Shown here piece after piece: positions 28,211 to 36,839 of a stretch of 64,000 nucleotides of DNA. The position numbers were made by a program, and so were the translations under genes. The stretch is taken from contig NZ_KQ961857.1 in the NCBI RefSeq assembly GCF_001563665.1, positions 110,640-174,639 of the forward strand. The letters run 5' to 3'. The notes under the pieces are model-generated. The model was not told the origin of the DNA. It saw only the letters and a list, made by a program, of their open reading frames with translations, and ran no database searches. Source of the stretch: Gardnerella vaginalis. Its GTDB lineage: Bacteria > Actinomycetota > Actinomycetes > Actinomycetales > Bifidobacteriaceae. Within the stretch, counting starts at the first letter, position 1. The number at the start of each line of letters is the position of its first letter.

Positions 28211-29002
28211 ATGGCGCGCTCGCGTTTAAAGAATATTCTTATAAAATATCTGCCAACTCCAATATCAATAGTTATTGTTCTAGTTTTATGGCAACTAGCT
28301 TGCGAATGCAACAAAATATCGGAAAATCTTATTCCAACTCCAACTTCTATTGCTAAAGCAACGATTGAAACATTGCCAACATTATTTCCAGCTGTGTTAA
28401 TAACAGCTCAGGAAACTATTATTGGTTTTTCGCTTGCGATTATAATAGGCATTCTTTTAGGAGTTACTTTCCACGTTTTTAAGCTTGTTAAATCTGCACT
28501 ATTCCCACTTATTTGTGCAGCTCAAACTATGCCACTTATTTCAATTGCGCCAATTTTTTTGATTTGGTTTGGATTTGAAATGTCAGGGAAGATTGCAATA
28601 GTCATGATTTTCAGCGTATTCCCTATTGCAGTACAAACTATTCGCGGACTGGATGCAGTACCAAGTTTTTACACTGATGTTGCGCTAACTTGCGGAGCTA
28701 GCCAAACTTGGACTTTATGGCATGTTAAATTACGCGTAGCAGCTAGACAAATTTTTGGCGGAATAAGAATTAGTGCAGCATATGTTTTTTCAACAGCCGC
28801 TACAGCTGAATATCTTGGAGCTAGAAACGGTTTAGGAATTTGGCTTCAGTTCGCTTATAACTCTTTTAGAACTCCGCTTATTTTCTCTGCTACAATCGCA
28901 ATAATTGCTCTCACAGCAATTTTAATGCTAATTATTAGAGTATGCGAAAGGATTCTTTTAGGACCTCAAAGCGATGATGAAGATCCTGATAATCAATTAT
29001 AA
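28211..29002 (+). CDS. ABC transporter permease lacking an adjacent ATPase (ThiX-like)
   Basis: A 263-residue BPD-family permease with about six membrane segments (IVIVLVLWQLACEC, LAIIIGILLGVTFHVF, PIFLIWFGFEM and others). The EAA-like loop is FYTDVALTCGASQTWTLWHVKL. It is divergently arranged with the ThiY-like binding protein (starts 318 bp apart), and the two probably form one transporter. No ATPase gene is adjacent; the riboswitch-controlled ATPase ending at 22327 is the nearest candidate. RBS AAAGGA lies ten bases before the ATG. The role in thiamine-precursor uptake is inferred from its partner. Confidence 0.82.
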   Translation: MARSRLKNILIKYLPTPISIVIVLVLWQLACECNKISENLIPTPTSIAKATIETLPTLFPAVLITAQETIIGFSLAIIIGILLGVTFHVFKLVKSALFPLICAAQTMPLISIAPIFLIWFGFEMSGKIAIVMIFSVFPIAVQTIRGLDAVPSFYTDVALTCGASQTWTLWHVKLRVAARQIFGGIRISAAYVFSTAATAEYLGARNGLGIWLQFAYNSFRTPLIFSATIAIIALTAILMLIIRVCERILLGPQSDDEDPDNQL

Positions 29003-29007
29003 ATCGT

Positions 29008-29127
29008 CTAAAATCTCCTAAAAGATACTAAAAGATATACTAAAAGATACTAGAATAGAATCTCCTAAAAACTACTAGCGCAAAATCACTAGCATAAAAG
29101 CCAAAAACTACTAGCGCAAAATCACTA
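29008..29127. repeat. Degenerate CTAAAAGATA repeats and a 25-bp direct repeat
   Basis: At 29008-29059, four to five units near CTAAAAGATA follow one another with a 10-12-bp period. At 29067-29091 and 29103-29127 a 25-bp unit (containing ACTACTAGCGCAAAATCACT) is repeated exactly, with a 36-bp period. The tract fills the whole gap between two convergent genes. No hairpin terminator is visible there. Confidence 0.85.
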
Positions 29128-29130
29128 AAA

Positions 29131-32100
29131 TTATTGCTTTATAGATTCATCTAACATAGCTTCGTTAATAGCATCTTTCAACTCTTTTTGAGCTTCTCCA
29201 TAAGCTTTCCAATCACCTGAACGGAGCGCATCATCAGAATCTTTCAAAGCTTTAGCAGCACGTTTAAGCGCAGCTTTAGATTTGTTGCTCATAGAAGTAT
29301 TCTTTGACGAACCCTTAGAATCTGCATTCGCAGAAGAATCTTTAGAATCCTTAGAATCCTTAGATCCAGAAGGATTATTAGACGCATCTCCTGCTAAAGC
29401 TCCAGAATTTCCTCCAAATACTTGATTAAGAGCTTCATCTAAAGTATCTGCAAATCCAACTTGATCGCCGAATGCAACTAGAACCTTTTTAAGCAACGGA
29501 TAACTTGTAGAACCGCTAGATTGCACATAAACAGGCTCAACGTAAACTAATCCGCCACCAAGTGGTAAAGTAAGCAAATTTCCACGCTTAACTTTAGTAG
29601 AACCAGATTCAAGCAAATTCAATTCTTTAGACACATTTGCATTCGCATTAAAATTATTTTGAGCTTGTCCAGGACCTGGAACGTTAGAAACTTTAGGCAG
29701 TTCTTGCAAACGAATCTTTCCATAATCCTTAGAAATTTTACCAGGAGTATCCCCTGCATCTGAATCTACTGAAAGGAAACCAGTTAGAATTTCTCGCGTA
29801 ATCCTACCTGCAGGAATATATGTAGAAACAAGAGAGAATACAGGTTTCTTTGCATCTCCTGTTTGCAAAGTCAAATAATATGGAGGTTGCAAAATATCTT
29901 CATTCTGAGCTTGCTGAGATTCAGTAGGATCAACTGGAGTCTGCCAAAAATCTTCCCCAGAGAAGAACTGACTTGCACTATCTACATGATACTTTGCGAG
30001 CAAATAACGTTGAACTTTAAACAAGCTTTCTGGATAACGTAAATGCTTCATTAAATCTCCAGAAATCTTTGAAATATCATGATAATGACCAGGGAAAATC
30101 GATCTCCAAGCTCTAATAACAGGATCTTTAGTATCCCACACATACAAATCAACAGAACCATCGTAAGCATCAACTGTAGCTTTTACAGAATTACGAATGT
30201 AATTTGCACGCTGATTAGTTAAACCTTTAATCGAATTAGACGTTGTAGTAGTAGAATCTTGAGTTACTTTACCAAAATCAGTCATTTGAGAGTATGGATA
30301 AGCATCAGAAGTAGTGTATCCGTCAACAATCCACTTAACTCTGCCATCCACAACAGCAGGATAGACTCTACCATCTAAAGTCAAGTAAGGAGCAACTTTA
30401 GATACGCGAGCTTTAGGATTTCGATCATACAAAATTTGAGAATTTGCAGTCACGCGATCTGAAAATAGAATCTGATCTGATTCAAAGCGAATAGCATGGA
30501 AAAGTCTAGATAAGAAACTACCTAAACTTGGTCCACCATTGCCTTTAAAAGTAGTTAATGCACCTTTAGAACCTGTTGGATAATCAAATTCCCAAGGAGA
30601 AGTACCTTTCGGAGAACCAACAATCGAATACTCTGGAGCATTTGGAGAGAAATAAATTCTCGGCTCATACTTTTGCAATTTTGTGAGCTTGCCTTGAGTT
30701 GGTATTCCATATTCCATGAATTGTGGCTGACCATCTGTTGTCACTTTATTACCATAAGCTGCAACAATTCCATAACCGTGAGTATAAACAGTATGATCAT
30801 TCACCCAATTTCGATTGTCATTACCGTCTAAATCAAGCTCACGAGCAGCAATAACTGTATCTTGACTCACACCATCAATATCGTATTTATCTACTGAAAG
30901 CGTATCTGCAAAAGTGTAGTATTGCTTAGATTGTTGTAATTGACGGAATGTTGGAGAAGTAACTTGAGGATCTAGCAAACGAATTTGCGCAGTGGATTCT
31001 GCTTCTTTTGCAAGAGCTCCAGACTTTCCTGTAGAAGTTGCGTTATATGATTCCTTCTTAACATCATTCAAACCATAAGCAAACTTTGTTGCGTCAATAT
31101 TTCGCTGTATATACTTTGCTTCAAGCTCTTGCGCATTCGGAGCAACTTTAAAACGCTGAGTCAGCATTGGAATAACTAAAGTCAATATAATCGATGAAGC
31201 TAAAAGAGAAGCAATTGTTATAGATGGAGTTTTCCAAGCTTTCAAAGCAGCAACAAAACGAGTGCCTAAAGGAACATCGCCGCGAAGAGAATGCGATTTT
31301 AATAACCAAGCACATATAACAACGCCAGCAATAAACGTCAATACAGCCATAACAATATCTAGCGGAACTGAAACGTTCATGTCTGTATACAATCCGCCTG
31401 TAATTCTAGGACCATCTAAAGTAACTGTTCCAAAAATATCTATTATTTGCGAAACAGTGAAGAAAGTAATAACAAGCATAAACCAAGCAGCTATTTGATG
31501 ACGAGCATTTTTAGTAATACTGAATATACCTTTACCTTTTATAGGCATAGTTATATGAATTGCACCCATGAATAAGTGAGTTGCTATAGAGAAAATCAAA
31601 GCGAATACTAAAAGTAATACGAATGCTTTTATAAACAATCTTAAGCCAGGAAGAACGAACACGTAAAAACCATTATCAATACCAAACTGAGGATCTTTAA
31701 TTCCAAATTTTTGAGCATGGAACATAAGTAAAATTTGCGCCCAATGAGTGTAAAATTGTGATCCAAAAATCGCTCCAGCTATTAAAGAAACAATTCCAGC
31801 AACATGGAATGCAATTTTTGAACTTACACCTTTCTTGATTTCAATAACATTACCTTTAATGCTAATGCGAGTTCCATCTGAACTATCTGGTCGTTTACGA
31901 ATAGCTAAAGATGCTGAAAGATATCCAAATGCAGCCATTAAAATAGTGTAAAGCGCCCATACTCCCACCTTTGAGGCTAACTGAATCCAAATAACGCTCT
32001 CAAATCCAAGTTGAGAATACCACATGCAATCAGTTACAAACTTTGCAAGGCCAAATACTGCAGCTATAGCAAAAACTACGATCAATACTGCACAAACAAT

Positions 32101-32391
32101 AATCCAATGCCACTTTTTTGCGGAATTTAGTTTACTTTTCATAGAAAAATCACTCGTACTACTATTATTATCACTACTAATATCTAAAATTTCAGGATCT
32201 TGATTATTGTCATCCAACTCGTCATCTTTAGAATAATTATTTTTAGAAGACTCACTACTATTGAAAGACATGAGTTTACTAGCTTTATTGTAAAAACTAT
32301 TACTATTTTTACTGTTTCCATATTTTTTTATAACAGAAACAAGTACAAATCCTGCTACAATAAGCAAAGCTTTCAAAATTGAGTAAATCAT
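29131..32391 (-). CDS. UPF0182-family large membrane protein
   Basis: A 1086-residue protein of the UPF0182 (COG1615) family, common in actinobacteria and of unknown function. A hydrophobic N-terminus with a Ser/Asn/Asp-rich stretch (~20-90) is followed by about seven membrane segments (~95-410). A large extracytoplasmic region contains family landmarks (RNIDATKFAYGL, RLLDPQVTSPTF, GIVAAYGNK, FSPNAPEYSIVG, ILYDRNPKARVSKVAPYLTLDG). The C-terminus is Ser/Asp/Lys-rich (KDSKDSKDSS) and then helical and charged. The first membrane segment of typical members matches residues ~95-115, so the ~90-residue lead may be an extension or a later ATG may be used. Confidence 0.92.
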   Translation of the reverse strand: MIYSILKALLIVAGFVLVSVIKKYGNSKNSNSFYNKASKLMSFNSSESSKNNYSKDDELDDNNQDPEILDISSDNNSSTSDFSMKSKLNSAKKWHWIIVCAVLIVVFAIAAVFGLAKFVTDCMWYSQLGFESVIWIQLASKVGVWALYTILMAAFGYLSASLAIRKRPDSSDGTRISIKGNVIEIKKGVSSKIAFHVAGIVSLIAGAIFGSQFYTHWAQILLMFHAQKFGIKDPQFGIDNGFYVFVLPGLRLFIKAFVLLLVFALIFSIATHLFMGAIHITMPIKGKGIFSITKNARHQIAAWFMLVITFFTVSQIIDIFGTVTLDGPRITGGLYTDMNVSVPLDIVMAVLTFIAGVVICAWLLKSHSLRGDVPLGTRFVAALKAWKTPSITIASLLASSIILTLVIPMLTQRFKVAPNAQELEAKYIQRNIDATKFAYGLNDVKKESYNATSTGKSGALAKEAESTAQIRLLDPQVTSPTFRQLQQSKQYYTFADTLSVDKYDIDGVSQDTVIAARELDLDGNDNRNWVNDHTVYTHGYGIVAAYGNKVTTDGQPQFMEYGIPTQGKLTKLQKYEPRIYFSPNAPEYSIVGSPKGTSPWEFDYPTGSKGALTTFKGNGGPSLGSFLSRLFHAIRFESDQILFSDRVTANSQILYDRNPKARVSKVAPYLTLDGRVYPAVVDGRVKWIVDGYTTSDAYPYSQMTDFGKVTQDSTTTTSNSIKGLTNQRANYIRNSVKATVDAYDGSVDLYVWDTKDPVIRAWRSIFPGHYHDISKISGDLMKHLRYPESLFKVQRYLLAKYHVDSASQFFSGEDFWQTPVDPTESQQAQNEDILQPPYYLTLQTGDAKKPVFSLVSTYIPAGRITREILTGFLSVDSDAGDTPGKISKDYGKIRLQELPKVSNVPGPGQAQNNFNANANVSKELNLLESGSTKVKRGNLLTLPLGGGLVYVEPVYVQSSGSTSYPLLKKVLVAFGDQVGFADTLDEALNQVFGGNSGALAGDASNNPSGSKDSKDSKDSSANADSKGSSKNTSMSNKSKAALKRAAKALKDSDDALRSGDWKAYGEAQKELKDAINEAMLDESIKQ

Positions 32392-32445
32392 ATTTTTAAG
32401 AATACTATATAAAGCATCCTTTTATTAAATAATCACAAAAATTGA

Positions 32446-32781
32446 TTACACGAATATGCATTGCACTAAAAACATGTATGTTATAGTTCCAGACGCGATT
32501 GAAAGTAGCATATTTTTACGCCAACAATGAAGTAATGCAACTACTATCAGCGAAATTGCTTCTGGAATACCATGAGAACCACTTAAAATATTAGTAGTTT
32601 TAAGCGAATACACTAATAAAAGACCACTCATAGCATACGGAAGAATACTTCCAAGATACTGCACTATTTTAGGAGGTTTTTTAGATTCTGGAAATATCCA
32701 AAATGCCGCAAAACGAGTTGATGCTGTTCCAATAATTGCAACAATAATAATTATTATGCTTTGAAAAACGTTCATACTCAT
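32446..32781 (-). CDS. azlD: AzlD-type branched-chain amino acid exporter subunit
   Basis: A 111-residue protein with about four membrane segments (IIIIIVAIIGTASTRF, ILPYAMSGLLLVYSL, ISLIVVALLHCWRKNML, TITYMFLVQCIFV). It matches AzlD, the small partner of AzlC in export of branched-chain amino acids and analogues. The ATG at 32781 lies five bases after the azlC stop and fits the family N-terminus (MSMNVFQS). An in-frame TTG start at 32808 would overlap azlC and seems less likely. No strong Shine-Dalgarno is visible, so translation is probably coupled to azlC. Confidence 0.85.
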   Translation of the reverse strand: MSMNVFQSIIIIIVAIIGTASTRFAAFWIFPESKKPPKIVQYLGSILPYAMSGLLLVYSLKTTNILSGSHGIPEAISLIVVALLHCWRKNMLLSIASGTITYMFLVQCIFV

Positions 32782-32786
32782 AACAT

Positions 32787-33626
32787 TTACGCCTTTTTTG
32801 ATTCGCAATTTTCACTAGATACAACTGGATCGTCACTATAATTTACGCATAATTTTTCAAAATATTTTCTAAAAATAATAAATATTATCAAAAATGTTAC
32901 TAGAGAAGGAATCATAAACATTTTCGCGCCAAGAAATGAAAGTGCCACAACAGAAATAACAACACCAAGAATAAGTACAATATGATGTTTACTAGAACGC
33001 CACTGCTCAATAAAAATAACTAGGAACAATGCTGTTAAAACAAACTCAATACCTTTCATATTGATTGGCAAAATGCTACCAACAAGCCAGCCTATTATTG
33101 CACCAATAATCCAGTAGGAATGATTTAGAATAGAAACAAAGAACATAAACCATTGTCTGTTTACGTTTTTTGCAATTTTAGCAGATGAATTTACAGCAAA
33201 TGTTTCATCAGTCATATCGAAAATCATAAAGAACTTTTTTATTCCAGCACCTTTATATGGTTTTAGCATTGTTAAGCCGTAGAAAATATGTCTGACATTT
33301 ACAGCTAATGCTAAAACTAGCGCAGAAAATGGGTCGAAAGAAGAGAAGAATAAGTCAAGAGTAATAAATTCCATTGTTCCGGAATATATTAGTATGCTCA
33401 TTAAAATTGGATACCATATTGAAAAACCTTTTGCATGCATTAGCATTCCATAAGAAATACCAAGAAACATGTATCCAGCACAAATCGGTATAGTGAACGG
33501 AAAAGCAGTATCAAATGCTTTAAATATTACTAATTTCCTATTCGAATGCTCTTTAGAAGAAGAATCCTGTTTTTTTGACACAGAATTTAACAACTTCCAC
33601 TTCCTTATCTTCAATATACGACTCAA
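32787..33626 (-). CDS. azlC: AzlC-type branched-chain amino acid exporter subunit
   Basis: A protein of up to 279 residues with the AzlC fold: AFDTAFPFTIPICAGYMFLGISYG, LIYSGTMEFITLDLF, ALAVNVRHIFYGLTML and FDMTDETFAVN, with about seven membrane segments. With AzlD it exports branched-chain amino acids or analogues such as azaleucine; the substrate here is assumed from family. The start is uncertain: there is no ATG before the first membrane segment, and the full frame begins with TTG at 33626. A GTG at 33581 (residue 16) has GGAAG upstream and is an alternative. The first ~30 residues are basic and Ser-rich and not conserved. Confidence 0.85.
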   Translation of the reverse strand: MSRILKIRKWKLLNSVSKKQDSSSKEHSNRKLVIFKAFDTAFPFTIPICAGYMFLGISYGMLMHAKGFSIWYPILMSILIYSGTMEFITLDLFFSSFDPFSALVLALAVNVRHIFYGLTMLKPYKGAGIKKFFMIFDMTDETFAVNSSAKIAKNVNRQWFMFFVSILNHSYWIIGAIIGWLVGSILPINMKGIEFVLTALFLVIFIEQWRSSKHHIVLILGVVISVVALSFLGAKMFMIPSLVTFLIIFIIFRKYFEKLCVNYSDDPVVSSENCESKKA

Positions 33627-33667
33627 AGATTTTTAAGTATACATTATGGTAAGCACGTTATAACAAA

Positions 33668-33716
33668 TTTAGCGCGCTGTAAATTGAGTTAATTCTCAAA
33701 ATACGAGCGCGCTAAA
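33668..33716 (-). terminator. Hairpin after uraA
   Basis: Arms TTTAGCGCGCT (33668-33678) and its exact complement (33706-33716) enclose an inner TTGAG/CTCAA pairing. On the minus strand it is followed by a T-rich stretch (TTTGTTATAAC). It lies about 60 bp beyond the uraA stop and before azlC. Confidence 0.7.
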
Positions 33717-33720
33717 GAAA

Positions 33721-33770
33721 ATCAGATTAAATTAGATTAAATCAAGTTAAATCAAATTAAATCAAATTAT
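33721..33770. repeat. 10-bp tandem repeat, five units, right after uraA
   Basis: Five consecutive decamers (ATCAGATTAA, ATTAGATTAA, ATCAAGTTAA, ATCAAATTAA, ATCAAATTAT) lie four bases beyond the uraA stop. The period equals one helical turn, so A/T tracts fall on the same DNA face. Not coding. Confidence 0.9.
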
Positions 33771-33774
33771 AAAA

Positions 33775-35064
33775 CTAAGCTACATCTGGATCGTTTTTAG
33801 CAATTGTTCCAGTGAGCTTACCAATAACCTTCAATAAGTGGTATACAACCAGCACAACAACAGTTCCGATTGCAATACCATTGAATTGAATTCCAGAAAC
33901 AGCAAATTGGAAGTTAGCAATACCAATAATCATCACGATTGCAGCAATCATAATATTCACTGGCTTGTCGAAGTTCACTTTGTTTTCAACCCAGATTCGC
34001 ACACCAATCATGCCAATCATGCCGTAAAGCAAAGTAGTCACACCACCTAAAACACCAGCTGGAATAGAATTGACTACAGCGCCAAACTTAGGACAAAGGC
34101 TTAAGATGAATGCAAATGCTGCTGCACACCAATAAGCTGCAGTGGAATAAACTTTAGTTGCAGCCATAACTCCAATATTTTCACCGTACGTAGTAGTACC
34201 ACAACCACCAAAGCATCCAGCGATAGCAGTACCCAAACCGTCTGCAAACAATGCAGTGCCAATCTTTGAATCGTAATCGCGACCAGTCATTTGAGCTACA
34301 GACTTAACATGACCAACGTTTTCAGCAATAAGCACAAGTACAACAGGCAAGAACATAAGAAGAACAGAGAAATCAACTTTTGGAGTGTGGAAGTTAGGCA
34401 AACCAATCCAAGGAGCTTTCTCAATCTTAGAAAAATCAACTTGTCCGTTGTAGCAAGCATAAGCATAGCCAACAAGAACACCTAAGAGAATATTCAAACG
34501 GCCTAGAAGACCACGGAAGATTACTGCAATAAGCATAACAGCAACTAATGTTACTAACGCTGTATCTGGAGCTTTTTGGAAGTTGCTCCACACAGCAGGT
34601 CCTAAATTAAAACCGATAATTGCAACTATTGCACCGTTTACAACAGGCGGCATAATAATGTCAATCCACTTTGCTCCAGCAAAATGTACAAGCACACCAA
34701 TAAGAGCAAGCAGAATACCAGTGCACATAATTCCAAAGCTTGCAACAGCAATGCCTTTATGAGCAGCTGTCACAGCCATAACAGGTGCTATAAGACCAAA
34801 AGAGCTTCCCAGATAACTAGGAAGCTTATTTGCGTTAATAAGTAAGAACAGTGCCGTTGAAAGAGCAGTGAACATCAAAGTAGTTGATGGATCAAAGCCA
34901 GTAAGAATAGGCACTAAGAATGTTGCACCAAACATTGCAATAACATGCTGAGCACCAATACCAGCAGTACGAGTCCATGTTAAACGCTCATCTGGCTCCA
35001 CAACTTCGCCCGGTTGTAATTTTTTACCATCGCCGTGAAGCTGCCACGTGAACAACGAATTCAT
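33775..35064 (-). CDS. uraA: Uracil permease (NCS2 family, UraA)
   Basis: A 429-residue nucleobase transporter from ATG 35064, chosen for its AAGGAG eight bases upstream and the MNSLFTWQLHGDGKKL start; the reading frame stays open upstream but that DNA is leader RNA. About 12-14 membrane segments are expected. NCS2 features include the GAQHVIAMFGATFLVPILTGFDP start, AHKGIAVASF, IMPPVVNGAIVAIIGFNL, LIAENVGHVKSV (the conserved Glu of transmembrane segment 8) and GGCGTTTYGENIGVMAATKV (transmembrane 10 signature). It imports uracil with protons, possibly also xanthine. The gene stands alone, behind a clear promoter and an attenuator-like leader. Confidence 0.93.
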   Translation of the reverse strand: MNSLFTWQLHGDGKKLQPGEVVEPDERLTWTRTAGIGAQHVIAMFGATFLVPILTGFDPSTTLMFTALSTALFLLINANKLPSYLGSSFGLIAPVMAVTAAHKGIAVASFGIMCTGILLALIGVLVHFAGAKWIDIIMPPVVNGAIVAIIGFNLGPAVWSNFQKAPDTALVTLVAVMLIAVIFRGLLGRLNILLGVLVGYAYACYNGQVDFSKIEKAPWIGLPNFHTPKVDFSVLLMFLPVVLVLIAENVGHVKSVAQMTGRDYDSKIGTALFADGLGTAIAGCFGGCGTTTYGENIGVMAATKVYSTAAYWCAAAFAFILSLCPKFGAVVNSIPAGVLGGVTTLLYGMIGMIGVRIWVENKVNFDKPVNIMIAAIVMIIGIANFQFAVSGIQFNGIAIGTVVVLVVYHLLKVIGKLTGTIAKNDPDVA

Positions 35065-35118
35065 TTCTTCTCCTTGCAAAAACAAGCTATATAAAATGCT
35101 TTGTAAACAAGTGTCGCT

Positions 35119-35194
35119 AAAAAAACAAGCACTCGTCGAGCGCTGGGATGGCAGCTTCTGGGAGGTCTCCATTGCACCACCGACCCATATGCCA
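35119..35194 (-). promoter_or_regulatory. Structured leader with intrinsic terminator upstream of uraA (attenuator)
   Basis: About 55-125 bases before the uraA start codon, the minus strand contains a 7-bp stem with a 3-base loop (35128-35144, AGCGCTC and partner, one G-T pair) followed at once by TG and seven T residues (35119-35125). This is a textbook intrinsic terminator lying in the 5' leader. Just upstream is a second structured element: TGGCA (35190-35194) pairs with TGCCA (35149-35153) around an internal GGTC/GACC stem. The G+C-rich leader contrasts with its surroundings. The layout suggests transcription attenuation, by PyrR, a riboswitch or translation; which one is not evident. Confidence 0.65.
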
Positions 35195-35250
35195 GAGGAC
35201 ATTCTAATGTTGTAAAAGCTAAGTGTCGAGTACAAAAAAGAAATTACAAA

Positions 35251-35279
35251 TTTATAACGAAATTTTGTTGGAATTTCAA
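35251..35279 (-). promoter_or_regulatory. Sigma-70-type promoter for uraA
   Basis: On the minus strand TTGAAA (35274-35279) and TATAAA (35251-35256) are separated by 17 bases, a near-consensus housekeeping promoter. Initiation would fall near 35244, giving a leader of about 180 nt that includes the structured terminator element. Confidence 0.75.
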
Positions 35280-35283
35280 GCAA

Positions 35284-35656
35284 AACCGGTGTGTCGAAAA
35301 GTATGCAAAAATCACCAACTAATGTTTATAATTACTCACTTATGTTTAAGAGAACTGAATTCAGGAACTAAAGTCAAACAAACTTCGCGAGCGCAAAATA
35401 CTCAATATCAAATATTCACAGCTAGAAGATCCAATAACTCCTGTAAAACGCAACATACTCCACACTCAAACTCACACATCAAACTAACACGCAAAACGAA
35501 AAGATAAATAATGATTTATTATGTTCATTTCTGTAATTTTCATGTTCGGCGTGTTGTTAAACTTTTCGCTACAAATATGCAATTAAAAATAGATAATCAA
35601 AGTTTTAGTTGTTATTTTGTTATCTTTTGTCCGATTATGAGAGAATAATGAGCTAA
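35284..35656. other. Divergent intergenic region between uraA and the YeiH-family gene
   Basis: A 373-bp A+T-rich stretch. An open frame on the plus strand (35223-35507) starts from GTG with no ribosome-binding site, overlaps the uraA promoter and has no family resemblance, so I do not call it a gene. Promoter elements for the downstream gene must be here; I could not place them with confidence. Confidence 0.5.
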
Positions 35657-36754
35657 ATGGTTAATTTCTTTGATACATGGAAAAAGAAAATCTGCACCAT
35701 CGATATGGCTCTCATTGCTGTATTAACACTTCTAGCTTCCTTTATTGGCAGCTGGCTTAAACACTATCCAGGATTACAATTACTGGGTGCTCTTATTATT
35801 GCGTTGCTCGTTGGCATGGCTCTGCAGCTGCCATTGCACGCATACAAAAAGAATAATGATTCAAGACGCGCAGGCGTTAAAAGCGCAGCAGGCTTGATTG
35901 CAAACAAACTTCTTCGCCTTGGAATTATTCTCCTAGGCTTTAATCTGAATTTGCATGATCTATTTACGAAAGGCATTAAATGCTTACCGATTGCAGCAAT
36001 ATTAGTTGCAATAATGATTTTCGTAACATACAACATTGCAAAACTTATGAAAGTAAACCCACAACTTGCAATGCTTACAGCAGGCGGCACAAGCATTTGT
36101 GGTGCAGCCGCAGTTATGGGACTTTCGGGATCAATGCCAGTTCTTCCAGAAGAGGAAGATGAGAAAGAACAAAACGAAGTTATGGCTGTTGCAACTGTTG
36201 CAATTATGGGTACAATTTACGCTCTTGCTGAAATCTTCATTCTTCCTCATTTTGGTATGACTAAGCAGCAGCTTGGCATTGCTTCTGGCGCTTCACTTCA
36301 CGAAATCGCACATGCTGTTGCAGCTGGCGGAGCATTCGATAGTATCAATACTGCAGCTGGCGGAGCATCCGTTAGTATCAATGCTGCAACAATAATGAAA
36401 CTCTCGCGAGTTCTTATGCTTGTTCCAGCATCAATTTTCATTGCAATTTGGTGGAATGCTCGTCACAGCAAAGTTGAAAATGGTGGAAAGCATAAAATTA
36501 GTTTCCCATGGTTTATGCTTGGTTTCATTGCAGCATCCGTTATTGGAACTTACGTACCTTTCATAGCAGCACATCATTCAACTCTTGTTGAAGCTGGATA
36601 CATTTTCCTCGGAATGGCTATGGCTGCTCTCGGAATTAACGTAAACTTCAAGGCTATTTTCAAGAAGGGTCGCTGGGCTTTTGCAGCAAGTTTCTTAGCG
36701 TCTATCGTATTAGTAATACTCGCTTGCATAGCAGCAAAATGCTTCTTCGCATGA
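35657..36754 (+). CDS. YeiH/UPF0324-family membrane protein (putative sulfate exporter)
   Basis: A 365-residue membrane protein with about ten hydrophobic segments. Family landmarks are LQLLGALIIALLVGMAL, LLRLGIILLGFNLNL, AGGTSICGAAAVMGL, EIAHAVAAGGAF and AGYIFLGMAMAALGINV. YeiH proteins are annotated as putative sulfate exporters, but the substrate is not established for most members. An acidic loop (PEEEDEKEQNEV) follows the SICGAAA motif. The gene stands alone and ends in a perfect intrinsic terminator. The start ATG at 35657 lacks a strong Shine-Dalgarno. Confidence 0.88.
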   Translation: MVNFFDTWKKKICTIDMALIAVLTLLASFIGSWLKHYPGLQLLGALIIALLVGMALQLPLHAYKKNNDSRRAGVKSAAGLIANKLLRLGIILLGFNLNLHDLFTKGIKCLPIAAILVAIMIFVTYNIAKLMKVNPQLAMLTAGGTSICGAAAVMGLSGSMPVLPEEEDEKEQNEVMAVATVAIMGTIYALAEIFILPHFGMTKQQLGIASGASLHEIAHAVAAGGAFDSINTAAGGASVSINAATIMKLSRVLMLVPASIFIAIWWNARHSKVENGGKHKISFPWFMLGFIAASVIGTYVPFIAAHHSTLVEAGYIFLGMAMAALGINVNFKAIFKKGRWAFAASFLASIVLVILACIAAKCFFA

Positions 36755-36777
36755 CGTAAATATAATTTTTATGTTTA

Positions 36778-36803
36778 GGGAGTCCTTATAGACTCCCTTT
36801 TTT
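36778..36803 (+). terminator. Intrinsic terminator after the YeiH-family gene
   Basis: GGGAGTC (36778-36784) and GACTCCC (36791-36797) form a perfect 7-bp stem with a six-base loop, followed by six T residues. It is 24 bp beyond the stop codon. The convergent fur gene ends 37 bp further on. Confidence 0.93.
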
Positions 36804-36839
36804 ATATTATTTTTTGCCTATGTTTGGCAACTTAAAAAG

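Noticed and set aside
35065..35283. In-frame upstream extension of uraA to 502 residues
   Set aside because: The extra region contains the promoter, a folded leader and an intrinsic terminator, and the ATG at 35064 has an AAGGAG site and the family N-terminus.
35223..35507. Small plus-strand gene of 94 codons between uraA and the YeiH-family gene
   Set aside because: It starts with GTG without a ribosome-binding site, overlaps the uraA promoter on the other strand, and resembles no known protein.
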